64,000 bases of DNA from Denitromonas iodatirespirans (GTDB lineage: Bacteria > Pseudomonadota > Gammaproteobacteria > Burkholderiales > Rhodocyclaceae). Every line of letters starts with the position of its first letter. Position 1 is the first letter of the stretch. The stretch spans positions 186,001 through 250,000 of the forward strand of contig NZ_JAEKFT010000006.1 in assembly GCF_018524365.1 (NCBI RefSeq), given 5' to 3'. Position numbers and translations under genes: made by a program. The notes beneath the pieces were generated by a model. The model was not told the origin of the DNA. It saw only the letters and a program-made list of their open reading frames with translations, and ran no database searches. Shown one piece after another: positions 41,824 to 49,853 of this stretch.

Positions 41824-41945
41824 GAGTGTGTGAAGAGACCGTCGCGAGCGGTTCGAGTCCGTTCCGAGAAGCGCAGCCGTACGGGGAGTACGGCGAGCAT
41901 CGCAGGGGCGGAATCGAGCCGCGCAGTAGGTCTATTCATACACTC
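41824..41945. repeat. Long imperfect inverted repeat between paaK and paaA
   Basis: A roughly 122-base imperfect hairpin fills the paaK-paaA gap and reaches the paaK stop codon. The outer arms GAGTGTGTGAAGAGACC (41824-41840) and GGTCTATTCATACACTC (41929-41945) match at 15 of 17 positions. The inner arms pair less well, and the tip is perfect: CCGTAC, loop GGGGA, GTACGG (41877-41893). It may be a BIME/REP-like repetitive element or an mRNA processing structure. No coding capacity is evident. Confidence 0.6.
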
Positions 41946-43266
41946 AGTCCTTGGGGCGGCGATCGATGACTCGCTTGGCCTTGCCGACCGTCACCCGCTC
42001 GATGCTGAACGGATCGCCGACGATGACCTTGGCGGACACGCCGATCAGGCTCTTGATGTGGTGGGTCAGCTCCTTGGCCAAGGCTTCCTTCTGTTCCGGA
42101 TGACGGCCGACCGGCACCTCGGGGTTGGTCTCGACCTTCACCGTCAGGGTGTCCATGTGGCCCTGCTTGTCGACCTCCAGCAGATACTGGGGCGCGAGCT
42201 TGGGCATCTTGCAGATCAGCTCCTCGATCTGGGTCGGGAACACGTTCACGCCGCGGATGATCAGCATGTCGTCCGAGCGCCCGGTGATCTTGGCCATGCG
42301 GCGCATGCTGCGCGAGGTCGGCGGCAGCAGGCGGGTGAGATCGCGGGTGCGGTAGCGGATCACCGGCAGCGCTTCCTTGCTCAGGGTGGTGAACACCAGC
42401 TCGCCCTCTTCGCCATCGGGCAGCACTTCGCCGGTGATCGGGTCGATGATCTCGGGGTAGAAGTGGTCTTCCCAGATCACCGGGCCGTCCTTGCTCTCGA
42501 TGCATTCGTTGGCCACGCCCGGGCCCATCACTTCGGACAGACCGTAGATGTCCACCGCGTCCATGCCCGAGCGCTCCTCCATGGCCTGGCGCATCGCGTG
42601 CGTCCAGGGCTCGGCGCCGAAGATGCCGATCTTGAGCGAGGTGCTCTTCGGGTCGATGCCCATACGCTCCATCTCGTCGAGGAGGGTCAGCATGTAGGAC
42701 GGCGTCACCATGATGATGTCGGGCTTGAAGTCCTGGATGATCTGGATCTGCTTCTCGGTCTGCCCGCCGGACATCGGGATCACCGTACAGCCGAGCTTCT
42801 CGGCGCCGTAGTGCGCGCCCAGGCCGCCGGTGAACAGGCCATAGCCGTAGGACACATGCACGATGTCGCCGGCCCGCCCGCCCGAGGCGCGGATCGAGCG
42901 CGCCACCACCCGGGCCCAGGTGTCGATGTCGCGCGCGGTATAGCCGACCACCGTCGGCTTGCCGGTGGTGCCCGACGAGGCATGCACCCGCACCACCTTC
43001 TCGCGCGGCACGGCGAACAGCCCGAACGGGTAGTTGTCGCGCAGGTCCTGCTTGCCGGTGAAGGGAAACTTGGCCAGATCCGCCAGCGTCTTCAGGTCGC
43101 TCGGATGCACGCCTGCTTCGTCGAACTTGGCGCGGTAGTGCGGCACGTTGTCGTAGGCATGCTGCACGCTCCACTGCATGCGTTTGAGCTGGGTGGCTTG
43201 CAACTCGTCGCGACTGGCCGTTTCGATGGCTTCGAGCTCGCCCGGCGCGGGCATCTTGCAGGTCAT
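41944..43266 (-). CDS. paaK: Phenylacetate-CoA ligase PaaK
   Basis: 440-residue AMP-forming ligase that activates phenylacetate to phenylacetyl-CoA, the entry step of the pathway. The adenylate motif SSGTTGKPTVVGYT lies near residue 97. FGAEPWTHAMRQAMEE, DIYGLSEVMGPGVA, YRTRDLTRLLPP and GRSDDMLIIRGVNVFP follow in order. The C-terminal Lys (VGKAKRVIDRR) should be the adenylation catalytic residue. It lies between paaI and the epoxidase genes on the same strand. Confidence 0.95.
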   Translation of the reverse strand: MTCKMPAPGELEAIETASRDELQATQLKRMQWSVQHAYDNVPHYRAKFDEAGVHPSDLKTLADLAKFPFTGKQDLRDNYPFGLFAVPREKVVRVHASSGTTGKPTVVGYTARDIDTWARVVARSIRASGGRAGDIVHVSYGYGLFTGGLGAHYGAEKLGCTVIPMSGGQTEKQIQIIQDFKPDIIMVTPSYMLTLLDEMERMGIDPKSTSLKIGIFGAEPWTHAMRQAMEERSGMDAVDIYGLSEVMGPGVANECIESKDGPVIWEDHFYPEIIDPITGEVLPDGEEGELVFTTLSKEALPVIRYRTRDLTRLLPPTSRSMRRMAKITGRSDDMLIIRGVNVFPTQIEELICKMPKLAPQYLLEVDKQGHMDTLTVKVETNPEVPVGRHPEQKEALAKELTHHIKSLIGVSAKVIVGDPFSIERVTVGKAKRVIDRRPKD

Positions 43267-43339
43267 GGGGTGTCTCCTCTTCCCTGTGTCTGGTGTCGGC
43301 GGCGCCTGGTTTTTTTATGTCGCGCCGCCGCGCGTTTGC

Positions 43340-43783
43340 TTACTGCGGGAACACCGCCCGGCCCTTGAGCCGGTAGCTCTTGCCCCGCATCACGGCAATC
43401 GTGGTGCCGTGCTGGTTGGTGACGGTGATGTCGTACACCCCGGTGCGGCCCGACAGCGCCACCTCACGCGCCGTGGCGGTGAGCACATCGCCCTCGCGCG
43501 CCGGCGCGATGAAATCCACGCTGATGCCCGAGGCCACCGTCTGTTCGTTGTAGCTGTTGCAGGCGAAGGCGAAGGCCGAATCGGCCAGCGTGGTGACGAA
43601 GCCGCCGTGGATGATGGCGAAGCCGTTGAGCATGTCGGCGCGCACGGTCATGGTCAGCGTGGCGCGGCCGGGGCCGACTTCGATGAATTCCATGCCCAGG
43701 CCGCGCGAGGCCTGGTCGTTGGCGAACATGGTGTCGCGCACCTGTTCGGCGATCTGCTGGGGGGTGAGGGCTGTCGTGTCCAT
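43340..43783 (-). CDS. paaI: Hydroxyphenylacetyl-CoA thioesterase PaaI
   Basis: Hot-dog fold thioesterase of about 147 residues that rescues CoA from dead-end phenylacetyl-CoA derivatives. Core motif MLNGFAIIHGGFVTTLADSA carries the catalytic region, followed by FACNSYNEQTVASGISVDF. The start at 43783 (MDTTALTPQQIAEQ) is chosen because AAGAG precedes it. A start at 43804 would overlap paaH by 11 bases and add seven non-conserved residues. It is positioned between paaH and paaK. Confidence 0.92.
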   Translation of the reverse strand: MDTTALTPQQIAEQVRDTMFANDQASRGLGMEFIEVGPGRATLTMTVRADMLNGFAIIHGGFVTTLADSAFAFACNSYNEQTVASGISVDFIAPAREGDVLTATAREVALSGRTGVYDITVTNQHGTTIAVMRGKSYRLKGRAVFPQ

Positions 43784-43793
43784 GGGGCTCTTG

Positions 43794-45320
43794 TCAGTGG
43801 GCATGAAAGGTGGCGCCGGTCAGCGCCTTGCGTTGCAGCAGCGGCGAGAGGCGGTAGCGGGTGTCGACATAGTGCGCGCGCAGGTGGTCGAGCACCTCGG
43901 CGACAAAGGCCGGGCCGAGGCGGTCGGCCCAGGCCAGCGGGCCGAGCGGGTAGTTGGTGCCATGGCGCATGGCGGTGTCGATGTCGGCCGCCGAACCGAT
44001 GCCGGCGAGCACCGCATCGGCCGCTTCGTTGGCCAGCATGGCCACGGTGCGCAGCGCCAGCAGGCCGGCCACATCGTCCAGCTGGGCCACTTTGAAGCCG
44101 GCCGCCTGCAGGGTGCCGACCACATCGGTGAGTGCGCCGCGACCGCATTGGTCGGCAGCGCTCAGGGTCAGGCGCGGGGTCTTGGCGAAGTCCAGGCACA
44201 GGTCGAACAGCACCACATGCTCGAAGCCGCTGTCGACCGCGCGCCGGGTGGCGGTGCGCCCGTCGCTCAGCATCAGCCGCGCCGCGCCGATTTCCAGCCA
44301 GCCGTGCCCCGTGCCGGCCGTGCGCTCGACGGTGAGGCCGGCCTGCTCGAGGCGGCCGATCAGCGCCGCGGCGGGGCCGAGGTCGCCCACCGCCCGCACC
44401 CGCCGCGCCGCCGAAACGGGCGCCAGATCGGCCGGGGCCGGTAGCGTCGTGCCCTCGCCATAGGCATAGAAGCCCTGACCGGTCTTGCGGCCGAGGCGCC
44501 CGGCATGCACCAGCTCCTGCTGGATCAGCTGCGGGGTGTAGCGGCTGTCGTTGAAGCAGGCGGCATACACCGACTGGCTGACCGCGTGATTCACATCATG
44601 GCCGATCAGGTCCATCAGCTCGAAAGGCCCCATCGGAAAGCCGCAGCCCTCGCGCATCACCGCATCCAGCGTGGCCGGCGTGGCGGCCTGCTCGGCCAGC
44701 ACGCGCAGCGCCTCGCCGTAATAGGGGCGCGCCACACGATTGACGATGAAGCCAGGCGTGGACTTGGCGAACACCGGCACCTTGCCCCAGGCCTGGGCCG
44801 TGGCATGCACCGTCTGCGCCACGGCCGGCGCTGTGGCAAGACCCGACACCACCTCCACCAGCTTCATGCGCGGCGCGGGGTTGAAGAAGTGCATGCCCAC
44901 CACGTTGCCGGGGCGCGCCAGCGGCGCCGCCAGGGCGGTGATCGACAGCGACGAGGTGTTGGTGGCGAGGATCGCCTCGGGCGCGAGGATGCCCTCGAGC
45001 TCGGCGAACAGCGTCTGCTTGACGTCGAGCCGCTCGACCACGGCCTCGACCGCCAGTAGCGCATCCTGCGCATCGGACAGATTGCCGATCGGCAGCACCC
45101 GCGCCAGCGCCGCATCGGCGACCTCGCGGCCAAGCTTGTCGCGGCTGACCAGGACGTCCAGATCCTTGCCAATGCCGGCGCGGCCGCGTTCGACCGCCTC
45201 GGCCTGCATGTCATACAAATAGACGGTGTGGCCGGCCACGGCCGCCACATGGGCGATGCCGCTGCCCATGGCGCCGGCGCCGATCACCAGCACCTTGTCG
45301 GAGGTCTTGAGGGCGGCCAT
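43794..45320 (-). CDS. paaH: 3-hydroxyacyl-CoA dehydrogenase PaaH
   Basis: 508-residue NAD-dependent dehydrogenase that oxidises 3-hydroxyadipyl-CoA to 3-oxoadipyl-CoA. The Rossmann motif VIGAGAMGSGIAHVAAVAG begins near residue 11. Catalytic-region segments TNTSSLSI, VGMHFFNPAPRMKLVEVV and TPGFIVNRVARPYYGEALR follow, plus a second C-terminal helical 3HCDH domain ending near LGPLAWADRLG. It is two-domain and longer than FadB-type single units, as expected for PaaH. It lies three bases behind paaG. Confidence 0.94.
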   Translation of the reverse strand: MAALKTSDKVLVIGAGAMGSGIAHVAAVAGHTVYLYDMQAEAVERGRAGIGKDLDVLVSRDKLGREVADAALARVLPIGNLSDAQDALLAVEAVVERLDVKQTLFAELEGILAPEAILATNTSSLSITALAAPLARPGNVVGMHFFNPAPRMKLVEVVSGLATAPAVAQTVHATAQAWGKVPVFAKSTPGFIVNRVARPYYGEALRVLAEQAATPATLDAVMREGCGFPMGPFELMDLIGHDVNHAVSQSVYAACFNDSRYTPQLIQQELVHAGRLGRKTGQGFYAYGEGTTLPAPADLAPVSAARRVRAVGDLGPAAALIGRLEQAGLTVERTAGTGHGWLEIGAARLMLSDGRTATRRAVDSGFEHVVLFDLCLDFAKTPRLTLSAADQCGRGALTDVVGTLQAAGFKVAQLDDVAGLLALRTVAMLANEAADAVLAGIGSAADIDTAMRHGTNYPLGPLAWADRLGPAFVAEVLDHLRAHYVDTRYRLSPLLQRKALTGATFHAH

Positions 45321-45323
45321 CGC

Positions 45324-46130
45324 TCAGCGCCCCGTGAAGCGCGGTGCGCGCTTTTCCATGAAGGCGGCCACGCCCTCGCGGTAGTCGTCCGACTGGCCGC
45401 AGGCGCGCATCATGTCGCGCTCCATGTCGAGCTGGGTGGCAAAGTCCTGGGTCGAGCTGGCCCAGATCGCCTTCTTGGTCTGGGCGAAGCCGAAGGTCGG
45501 GCCGGCAGCCATCTGGCGGGCCAGCGCGCTCACCGTGGGCATCAGATCGGCGTCGTCCACACACTTCCAGATCAGGCCCCAGGCCTCGGCCTGTTCGGCC
45601 GGCAGCTTGTCGCCGAGCATGGCCAGGCCCATGGCGCGCGCCGGGCCCAAGAGGCGCGGCAGACTCCAGGTGCCGCCGGTGTCGGGGATCAGCCCCAGCT
45701 TGCAGAAGGCCTGGATGAAGCTCGCCGAGCGCGCGGCGAACACCAGATCGCAGGCCAGCGCCAGGTTGGCACCGGCGCCGGCGGCCACGCCGTTGACGGC
45801 GGCGATCACCGGCATGTCCATCTCGCGCAGCGCCATCACCAGCGGCTTGTAGTTCTTCTCGACCGAGGCGCCCAGGTCGGGCGCGGCATCGCCGGCCGAC
45901 ACGCTGCGGTCCGACAAGTCCTGCCCGGCGCAGAAGCCCCGGCCGGCGCCGGTCAGCACCATGGCGCGCACCGTGCCGTCGGCACGGCCGGCGCGGATCG
46001 CGTCGAGCGCGGCGCGCACTTCGGCATGCATGGCGTCGGTGAAGCTGTTGAGCCGGTCGGGCCGGTTGAGGGTCAGGGTGGCCACGCCCTCGGAAATCTC
46101 GAGGGTGATCGTGTCGAAAACATACGCCAT
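45324..46130 (-). CDS. paaG: Epoxyphenylacetyl-CoA isomerase PaaG
   Basis: 268-residue crotonase-family enzyme that converts the ring epoxide to oxepin-CoA and later isomerises a double bond. Oxyanion motifs GAGRGFCAGQDLSDR and NGVAAGAGANLALACD are clear, as is the typical KLGLIPDTGGTW with Asp where hydratases have Gly or Ala. The start MAYVFDTITLEI at 46130 has AAGGA upstream. It is the first gene of the minus-strand paa unit, divergent from paaN across a 250-base regulatory region. Confidence 0.94.
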   Translation of the reverse strand: MAYVFDTITLEISEGVATLTLNRPDRLNSFTDAMHAEVRAALDAIRAGRADGTVRAMVLTGAGRGFCAGQDLSDRSVSAGDAAPDLGASVEKNYKPLVMALREMDMPVIAAVNGVAAGAGANLALACDLVFAARSASFIQAFCKLGLIPDTGGTWSLPRLLGPARAMGLAMLGDKLPAEQAEAWGLIWKCVDDADLMPTVSALARQMAAGPTFGFAQTKKAIWASSTQDFATQLDMERDMMRACGQSDDYREGVAAFMEKRAPRFTGR

Positions 46131-46261
46131 GGCATCGTCCTTCGGGGCAGCCGGGTCTGCGCCCGGTGATGTGTCTCCTCCACCGCTCGCGTCGCTGCCT
46201 GCTCGGCACCGCGCATTCGGCAACCTATACTGCGGCGGTCGGAATCATGCTTTTTCTTTGT

Positions 46262-46290
46262 TTGACCGACCGGTCGATCAACAGTAAAAT
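46262..46290 (+). promoter_or_regulatory. paaN promoter with overlapping TetR-type operator
   Basis: TTGACC (46262-46267) and TAAAAT (46285-46290) form a -35/-10 pair with a 17-base spacer. A 20-base palindrome, TTGACCGACCGGTCGATCAA (46262-46281, 18 of 20 symmetric), covers the -35 and most of the spacer. The core ACCGACCGGTCG is typical of TetR operators, and the nearby paaR product is the obvious ligand-responsive repressor. On the minus strand TATAGG at 46224-46229 could be the paaG -10. Confidence 0.75.
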
Positions 46291-46303
46291 TGATCTACGT
46301 CAA
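46290..46303. promoter_or_regulatory. FNR/CRP-like box at the paa promoter region
   Basis: TTGATCTACGTCAA matches the FNR/ANR pattern TTGAT-N4-ATCAA at nine of ten positions. It abuts the paaN -10 on one side and lies about 80 bases upstream of the likely paaG start on the other. Oxygen control of an oxygenase pathway would make sense, but binding is inferred only. Confidence 0.5.
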
Positions 46304-46382
46304 AAAAGCAAGCCCCGGATCAGAAAACGACCGCCACCCTCGCAGCCCCCGCGTGGCAGGCCGCCGCCCTGAAGGAGACACC

Positions 46383-48050
46383 ATGTCGCACCCGCTGTTC
46401 GAGAAGCACCAGGCCACCCTGGAACAGGCGCTCGGCGCCATCCGCTCGCGCGCCTACTGGACGCCGTTCAACGAAATGCCCAGCCCGCGCGTGTATGGCG
46501 AAACCGCCGACGCCGACGGCAAGGCCGCGGTCGAGGCCTGCGTCGGCCGCGAGTTCACCCTCGACCAGCCCGGCCAGCACGGCTGGAGCGCCACCGAGCG
46601 CTCGCCCTACGGCGTGCCGCTCGATGTCAAATACCCGGTATGCGACACCGAGGCGCTGATCGCCGCGGCGCAGGCCGCCATGCCCGCTTGGCAGAAGCTC
46701 GGCGCCGCCGGGCGCACCGGCGTGTGCCTGGAGATCCTCGACCGCCTCAACAAGAACAGCTTCGAGATCGCCCACGCGGTGATGCTGACCACCGGCCAGG
46801 GCTGGATGATGGCCTTCCAGGCCGGCGGCCCGCATGCGCAGGACCGCGGCCTCGAGGCCGTGGCCTACGCCTGGGACGAGCAGTCGCGCATCGTGCCCGA
46901 GGCCACCTGGAACAAGCCGCAGGGCAAGAACCCGCCGCTGGTGATGAAGAAGCATTTCGAGATCGTCGGCCGCGGCGTGGCGCTGGTGATCGGCTGCGGC
47001 ACCTTCCCCACCTGGAACACCTACCCCGGCGTGTTCGCCGCGCTGGCCACCGGCAACCCGGTGATCATCAAGCCGCACAGCGGCGCCATCCTGCCCGCCG
47101 CCATCACCGTGCGCATCGCGCGCGAGGTGCTGGTCGAGGCCGGCCTCGACCCCAACCTGATCAGCCTGGCGGTGGTCGACAAGCGCGCCGACACCCAGGC
47201 GCTGGCCACGCACCCGGCGGTCAAGTCGATCGACTTCACCGGCAGCAACGTATTCGGCCAGTGGCTGCTCGACAACGCCCGCCAGGCCCAGGTGTATGCC
47301 GAGCTGGCCGGGGTGAACAACGTGGTCATCGAGTCCACCGACAACTACAAGGCCATGCTGCGCAACCTGGCCTTCACGCTCAGCCTGTACTCGGGCCAGA
47401 TGTGCACCACCACCCAGGCGATCCTGGTGCCGGCCGGCGGCATCGACACCGACCAGGGCCATAAATCCTTCGACGAAGTGGCGCATGACCTGGGCGCGGC
47501 GATCGAGAAATTCCTCGGCGACATCAATGTGGCCACCGCGGTGCTCGGCGCGATTCAGTCCGAAGCCACGGTCGACCGCATCAACGAGGCCGGCGCGCAC
47601 GGCACCATCGTGCTCGACTCGAAGAAGCTGGTGCACCCGCAGTTCCCCAACGCCGAGGTGCACACCCCGGTGCTGCTGACCTGCGACGCCGCGGACGAGA
47701 AGCGCTATATGGAAGAGCGCTTCGGCCCGATCAGCTTCGTCGTCAAGGTGGCCGATGGCGCGGCGGCGGTGGCGCTGTCGGAGCGCATCGTGCGCGAGCA
47801 CGGCGCGCTGACCGTCGGCCTGTACTCGACCAAGCAGGACGTGATCGACGCCATGACCGACGCCACGCTGCGCGCCGGGGTGGCGCTGTCGATCAACCTC
47901 ACCGGCGGGGTCTTCGTGAACCAGTCGGCGGCCTTCTCCGACTACCACGGCACCGGCGCCAACCCCTCGGCCAACGCCAGCTACTCGGACGCCGCCTTCG
48001 TCGCCAACCGCTTCCGGGTGATTCAGCGCCGCTATCACATCGCTGAGTAA
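46383..48050 (+). CDS. paaN: Phenylacetate-pathway aldehyde dehydrogenase PaaN (PaaZ without hydratase domain)
   Basis: 555-residue aldehyde dehydrogenase family protein that oxidises the ring-opened semialdehyde to its CoA-chain acid. Catalytic Cys lies in SLYSGQMCTTTQAI. IGCGTFPTWNTYPG, IIKPHSGAILPAA and SIDFTGSNVFGQW give the NAD-binding core. Unlike E. coli PaaZ it ends without a C-terminal MaoC domain, so the ring-opening hydrolase must be a separate protein. Start MSHPLFEKHQ has AAGGAG before it. It is divergent from paaG. Confidence 0.9.
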   Translation: MSHPLFEKHQATLEQALGAIRSRAYWTPFNEMPSPRVYGETADADGKAAVEACVGREFTLDQPGQHGWSATERSPYGVPLDVKYPVCDTEALIAAAQAAMPAWQKLGAAGRTGVCLEILDRLNKNSFEIAHAVMLTTGQGWMMAFQAGGPHAQDRGLEAVAYAWDEQSRIVPEATWNKPQGKNPPLVMKKHFEIVGRGVALVIGCGTFPTWNTYPGVFAALATGNPVIIKPHSGAILPAAITVRIAREVLVEAGLDPNLISLAVVDKRADTQALATHPAVKSIDFTGSNVFGQWLLDNARQAQVYAELAGVNNVVIESTDNYKAMLRNLAFTLSLYSGQMCTTTQAILVPAGGIDTDQGHKSFDEVAHDLGAAIEKFLGDINVATAVLGAIQSEATVDRINEAGAHGTIVLDSKKLVHPQFPNAEVHTPVLLTCDAADEKRYMEERFGPISFVVKVADGAAAVALSERIVREHGALTVGLYSTKQDVIDAMTDATLRAGVALSINLTGGVFVNQSAAFSDYHGTGANPSANASYSDAAFVANRFRVIQRRYHIAE

Positions 48051-48145
48051 GTCGTGATGGGTGATGGGGTGATTGGACGCCGATGAGCACCGTCCAATCC
48101 CCCATCACCGGATCGGCCCATTCCACCCCGTCACGAGCTCCCGCC

Positions 48146-48754
48146 ATGCCCTGCTATGAAATCGACGGCCTCAAGCCGGTCATCCACCCCACCGCCTTCG
48201 TGCATCCCGATGCAGTGCTGATCGGCGACGTGATCGTCGGCCCGCACTGCTACGTGGCCCCGCTCGCCTCGCTGCGCGGCGACTTCGGCCGCATCGTGCT
48301 CGAAGCCGGCTCGAACGTGCAGGACACCTGCGTGATGCACGGCTTTCCCGGCACCGACACGGTGGTGGAAGAAGACGGCCATGTCGGCCACGGCGCCGTG
48401 CTGCATGGCTGTCGCGTGGGCCGGAACGCGCTGATCGGCATGAACGCGGTGATCATGGACAACGCCGTGGTCGGCGAGGCCACCATCGTCGCTGCCTGCG
48501 CCTTTGTGAAGGCCGGCATGGTGCTGCCCGCCCGCCACCTCGTGGCCGGCATGCCGGCCAAGGTGGTGCGCGAGCTGTCCGACCAGGAAATCGCCTGGAA
48601 GAGCGACGGCACCCGCACCTACCAGCAACTCACCGAGCGCTGCCTGGCCACGCTCAAGCCCTGCGCGCCGCTCACCGACATGGAACCGGGCCGCGAACGG
48701 CTCAAGTTCGACGACAGCGTGGTGCCGCTGGTGGATCTCAAGAAGAACGGCTGA
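48146..48754 (+). CDS. paaY: PaaY, hexapeptide-repeat thioesterase/carbonic anhydrase-like protein
   Basis: 202-residue left-handed beta-helix protein with repeating hexapeptides ([16 protein letters not shown], then [20 protein letters not shown]) and the gamma-carbonic-anhydrase-type His residues in VMHGFPGT and [13 protein letters not shown]. In phenylacetate pathways PaaY removes inhibitory CoA thioesters. The start [11 protein letters not shown] is family-like; the open frame extends 21 unconserved codons upstream. It lies 95 bases behind paaN on the same strand. Confidence 0.92.
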   Translation: MPCYEIDGLKPVIHPTAFVHPDAVLIGDVIVGPHCYVAPLASLRGDFGRIVLEAGSNVQDTCVMHGFPGTDTVVEEDGHVGHGAVLHGCRVGRNALIGMNAVIMDNAVVGEATIVAACAFVKAGMVLPARHLVAGMPAKVVRELSDQEIAWKSDGTRTYQQLTERCLATLKPCAPLTDMEPGRERLKFDDSVVPLVDLKKNG

Positions 48755-48769
48755 GCCCGCCGGCGCGGG

Positions 48770-49174
48770 TCAGGGCTGGCCCAGCGCCGCCACCCCGGCG
48801 CACGCCACCTGGGCGTCCTCGCCGGCCGTGACGCCGGAGACCCCCACCGCGCCGACAACCACGCCATCGACCACGATCGGCTCGCCGCCTTCGAGCGGCA
48901 CCACCGGCATCGACAGGGCGGCGGTGCGGCCCTGGTTGACCATGTCTTCGAACACCTTGCTGGGCTTGCCGGTGAGCACGCAGGTGCGCGCCTTCTCCGG
49001 CGCCACCGCGGCGCTCATCAGCGGCGCGCCGTCCATGCGCTGCAGCCACAGGGCGTGACCACCGGCATCGCAGATGGCGATGCTCACCGCCCACTGGTTG
49101 GCCACGGCTTCGGCCTCGGCGGCCGCGGCGATGCGTTTGACGTCGTCCAGCGTCAGCATGTGGATCGTTTTCAT
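48770..49174 (-). CDS. GlcG/HbpS family heme-binding-like protein
   Basis: 134-residue protein, start MKTIHMLTLDDVKRIAAAA, with the conserved ISIAICDAGGH-like segment (SIAICDAGGHALWLQRMDGA), EKARTCVLTG and the Gly/Val-rich end PIVVDGVVVGAVGVSG. The family (GlcG, HbpS, PduO C-terminal) binds heme or corrinoids, or has unknown roles next to catabolic genes. It is convergent with paaY and 26 bases behind the DUF3830 gene, with which it probably forms a two-gene unit. Confidence 0.87.
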   Translation of the reverse strand: MKTIHMLTLDDVKRIAAAAEAEAVANQWAVSIAICDAGGHALWLQRMDGAPLMSAAVAPEKARTCVLTGKPSKVFEDMVNQGRTAALSMPVVPLEGGEPIVVDGVVVGAVGVSGVTAGEDAQVACAGVAALGQP

Positions 49175-49200
49175 GATGTGCTCCTCCGTGTTCTCGTCGC

Positions 49201-49623
49201 TCAGCGCTCGCCCAGATCGCTGAAGCGAATCGCCTGCGCCCCCTGCCACAATACCCGCCGCCCCATGTCCATCAACTGCTCGCTGCCCTCGACCACCGTC
49301 AGGAAGTGGTTGCCGGCCAGCTGCCCCATCTTGCTGGCGAAGCAGCTGCTGCCATAGGCGAACAGGATCTCGGTTTCGGAAAAACCGCCCGGGTAGAGCA
49401 GCACGTCGCCACGCGAGGGGTGGCTGGTGTGGTTCTCGAAGCCCAGCCCGGTGTCGAAATCGCCCAGCGGCACCCACACCGCCTCGCCGCTCCAGCGCGA
49501 GTGGATGGCCTGGTTGGCGAAGGGCAGCAGCTTGAGGAAGGCCGCGCAGGTTTGAGGTGCCGCCGTCTCTTCCAGGCGGGCGATGAAGCGGTGAGGGCCG
49601 ACCTCGATGGCCAGATGACGCAT
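49201..49623 (-). CDS. DUF3830 (cyclophilin-like fold) protein
   Basis: 140-residue protein with the DUF3830 pattern: APQTCAAFLKLLPF, HSRWSGEAVWVPLGD, GDVLLYPGGFSETEILFAYG and GQLAGNHFLTVVEG. The fold resembles cyclophilin, but no isomerase activity is known to me. No signal peptide. The gene pairs with the HbpS-like gene and is divergent from an ABC binding-protein gene. Such DUF3830 genes often accompany small-molecule catabolic clusters; the substrate here is unknown. Confidence 0.82.
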   Translation of the reverse strand: MRHLAIEVGPHRFIARLEETAAPQTCAAFLKLLPFANQAIHSRWSGEAVWVPLGDFDTGLGFENHTSHPSRGDVLLYPGGFSETEILFAYGSSCFASKMGQLAGNHFLTVVEGSEQLMDMGRRVLWQGAQAIRFSDLGER

Positions 49624-49853
49624 GGCTTTCTCCTGTGATCGCGACGTTGTCGCCCGACACCGTCCGGGCGGGTTAAAGTTCGACGCCGCCATACCGTTGA
49701 GTATGGGCTGCCGGGGCGCCGGCAAGGCATCCGCATCGGCACCACGAGAGGGCATTTCATCACGAACTGACATCCACAGCGCGAAAACCAAACCATTCAC
49801 AACACGGGCAGCCGTCAGGCCCGATCGCGCGACACCATGAGAGGAGACAAGAG

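Noticed and set aside
48770-49660. A single 296-codon gene spanning the HbpS-like and DUF3830 regions
   Set aside because: The two families are in different frames with their own start codons at 49174 and 49623. The long frame includes out-of-frame DUF3830 sequence.
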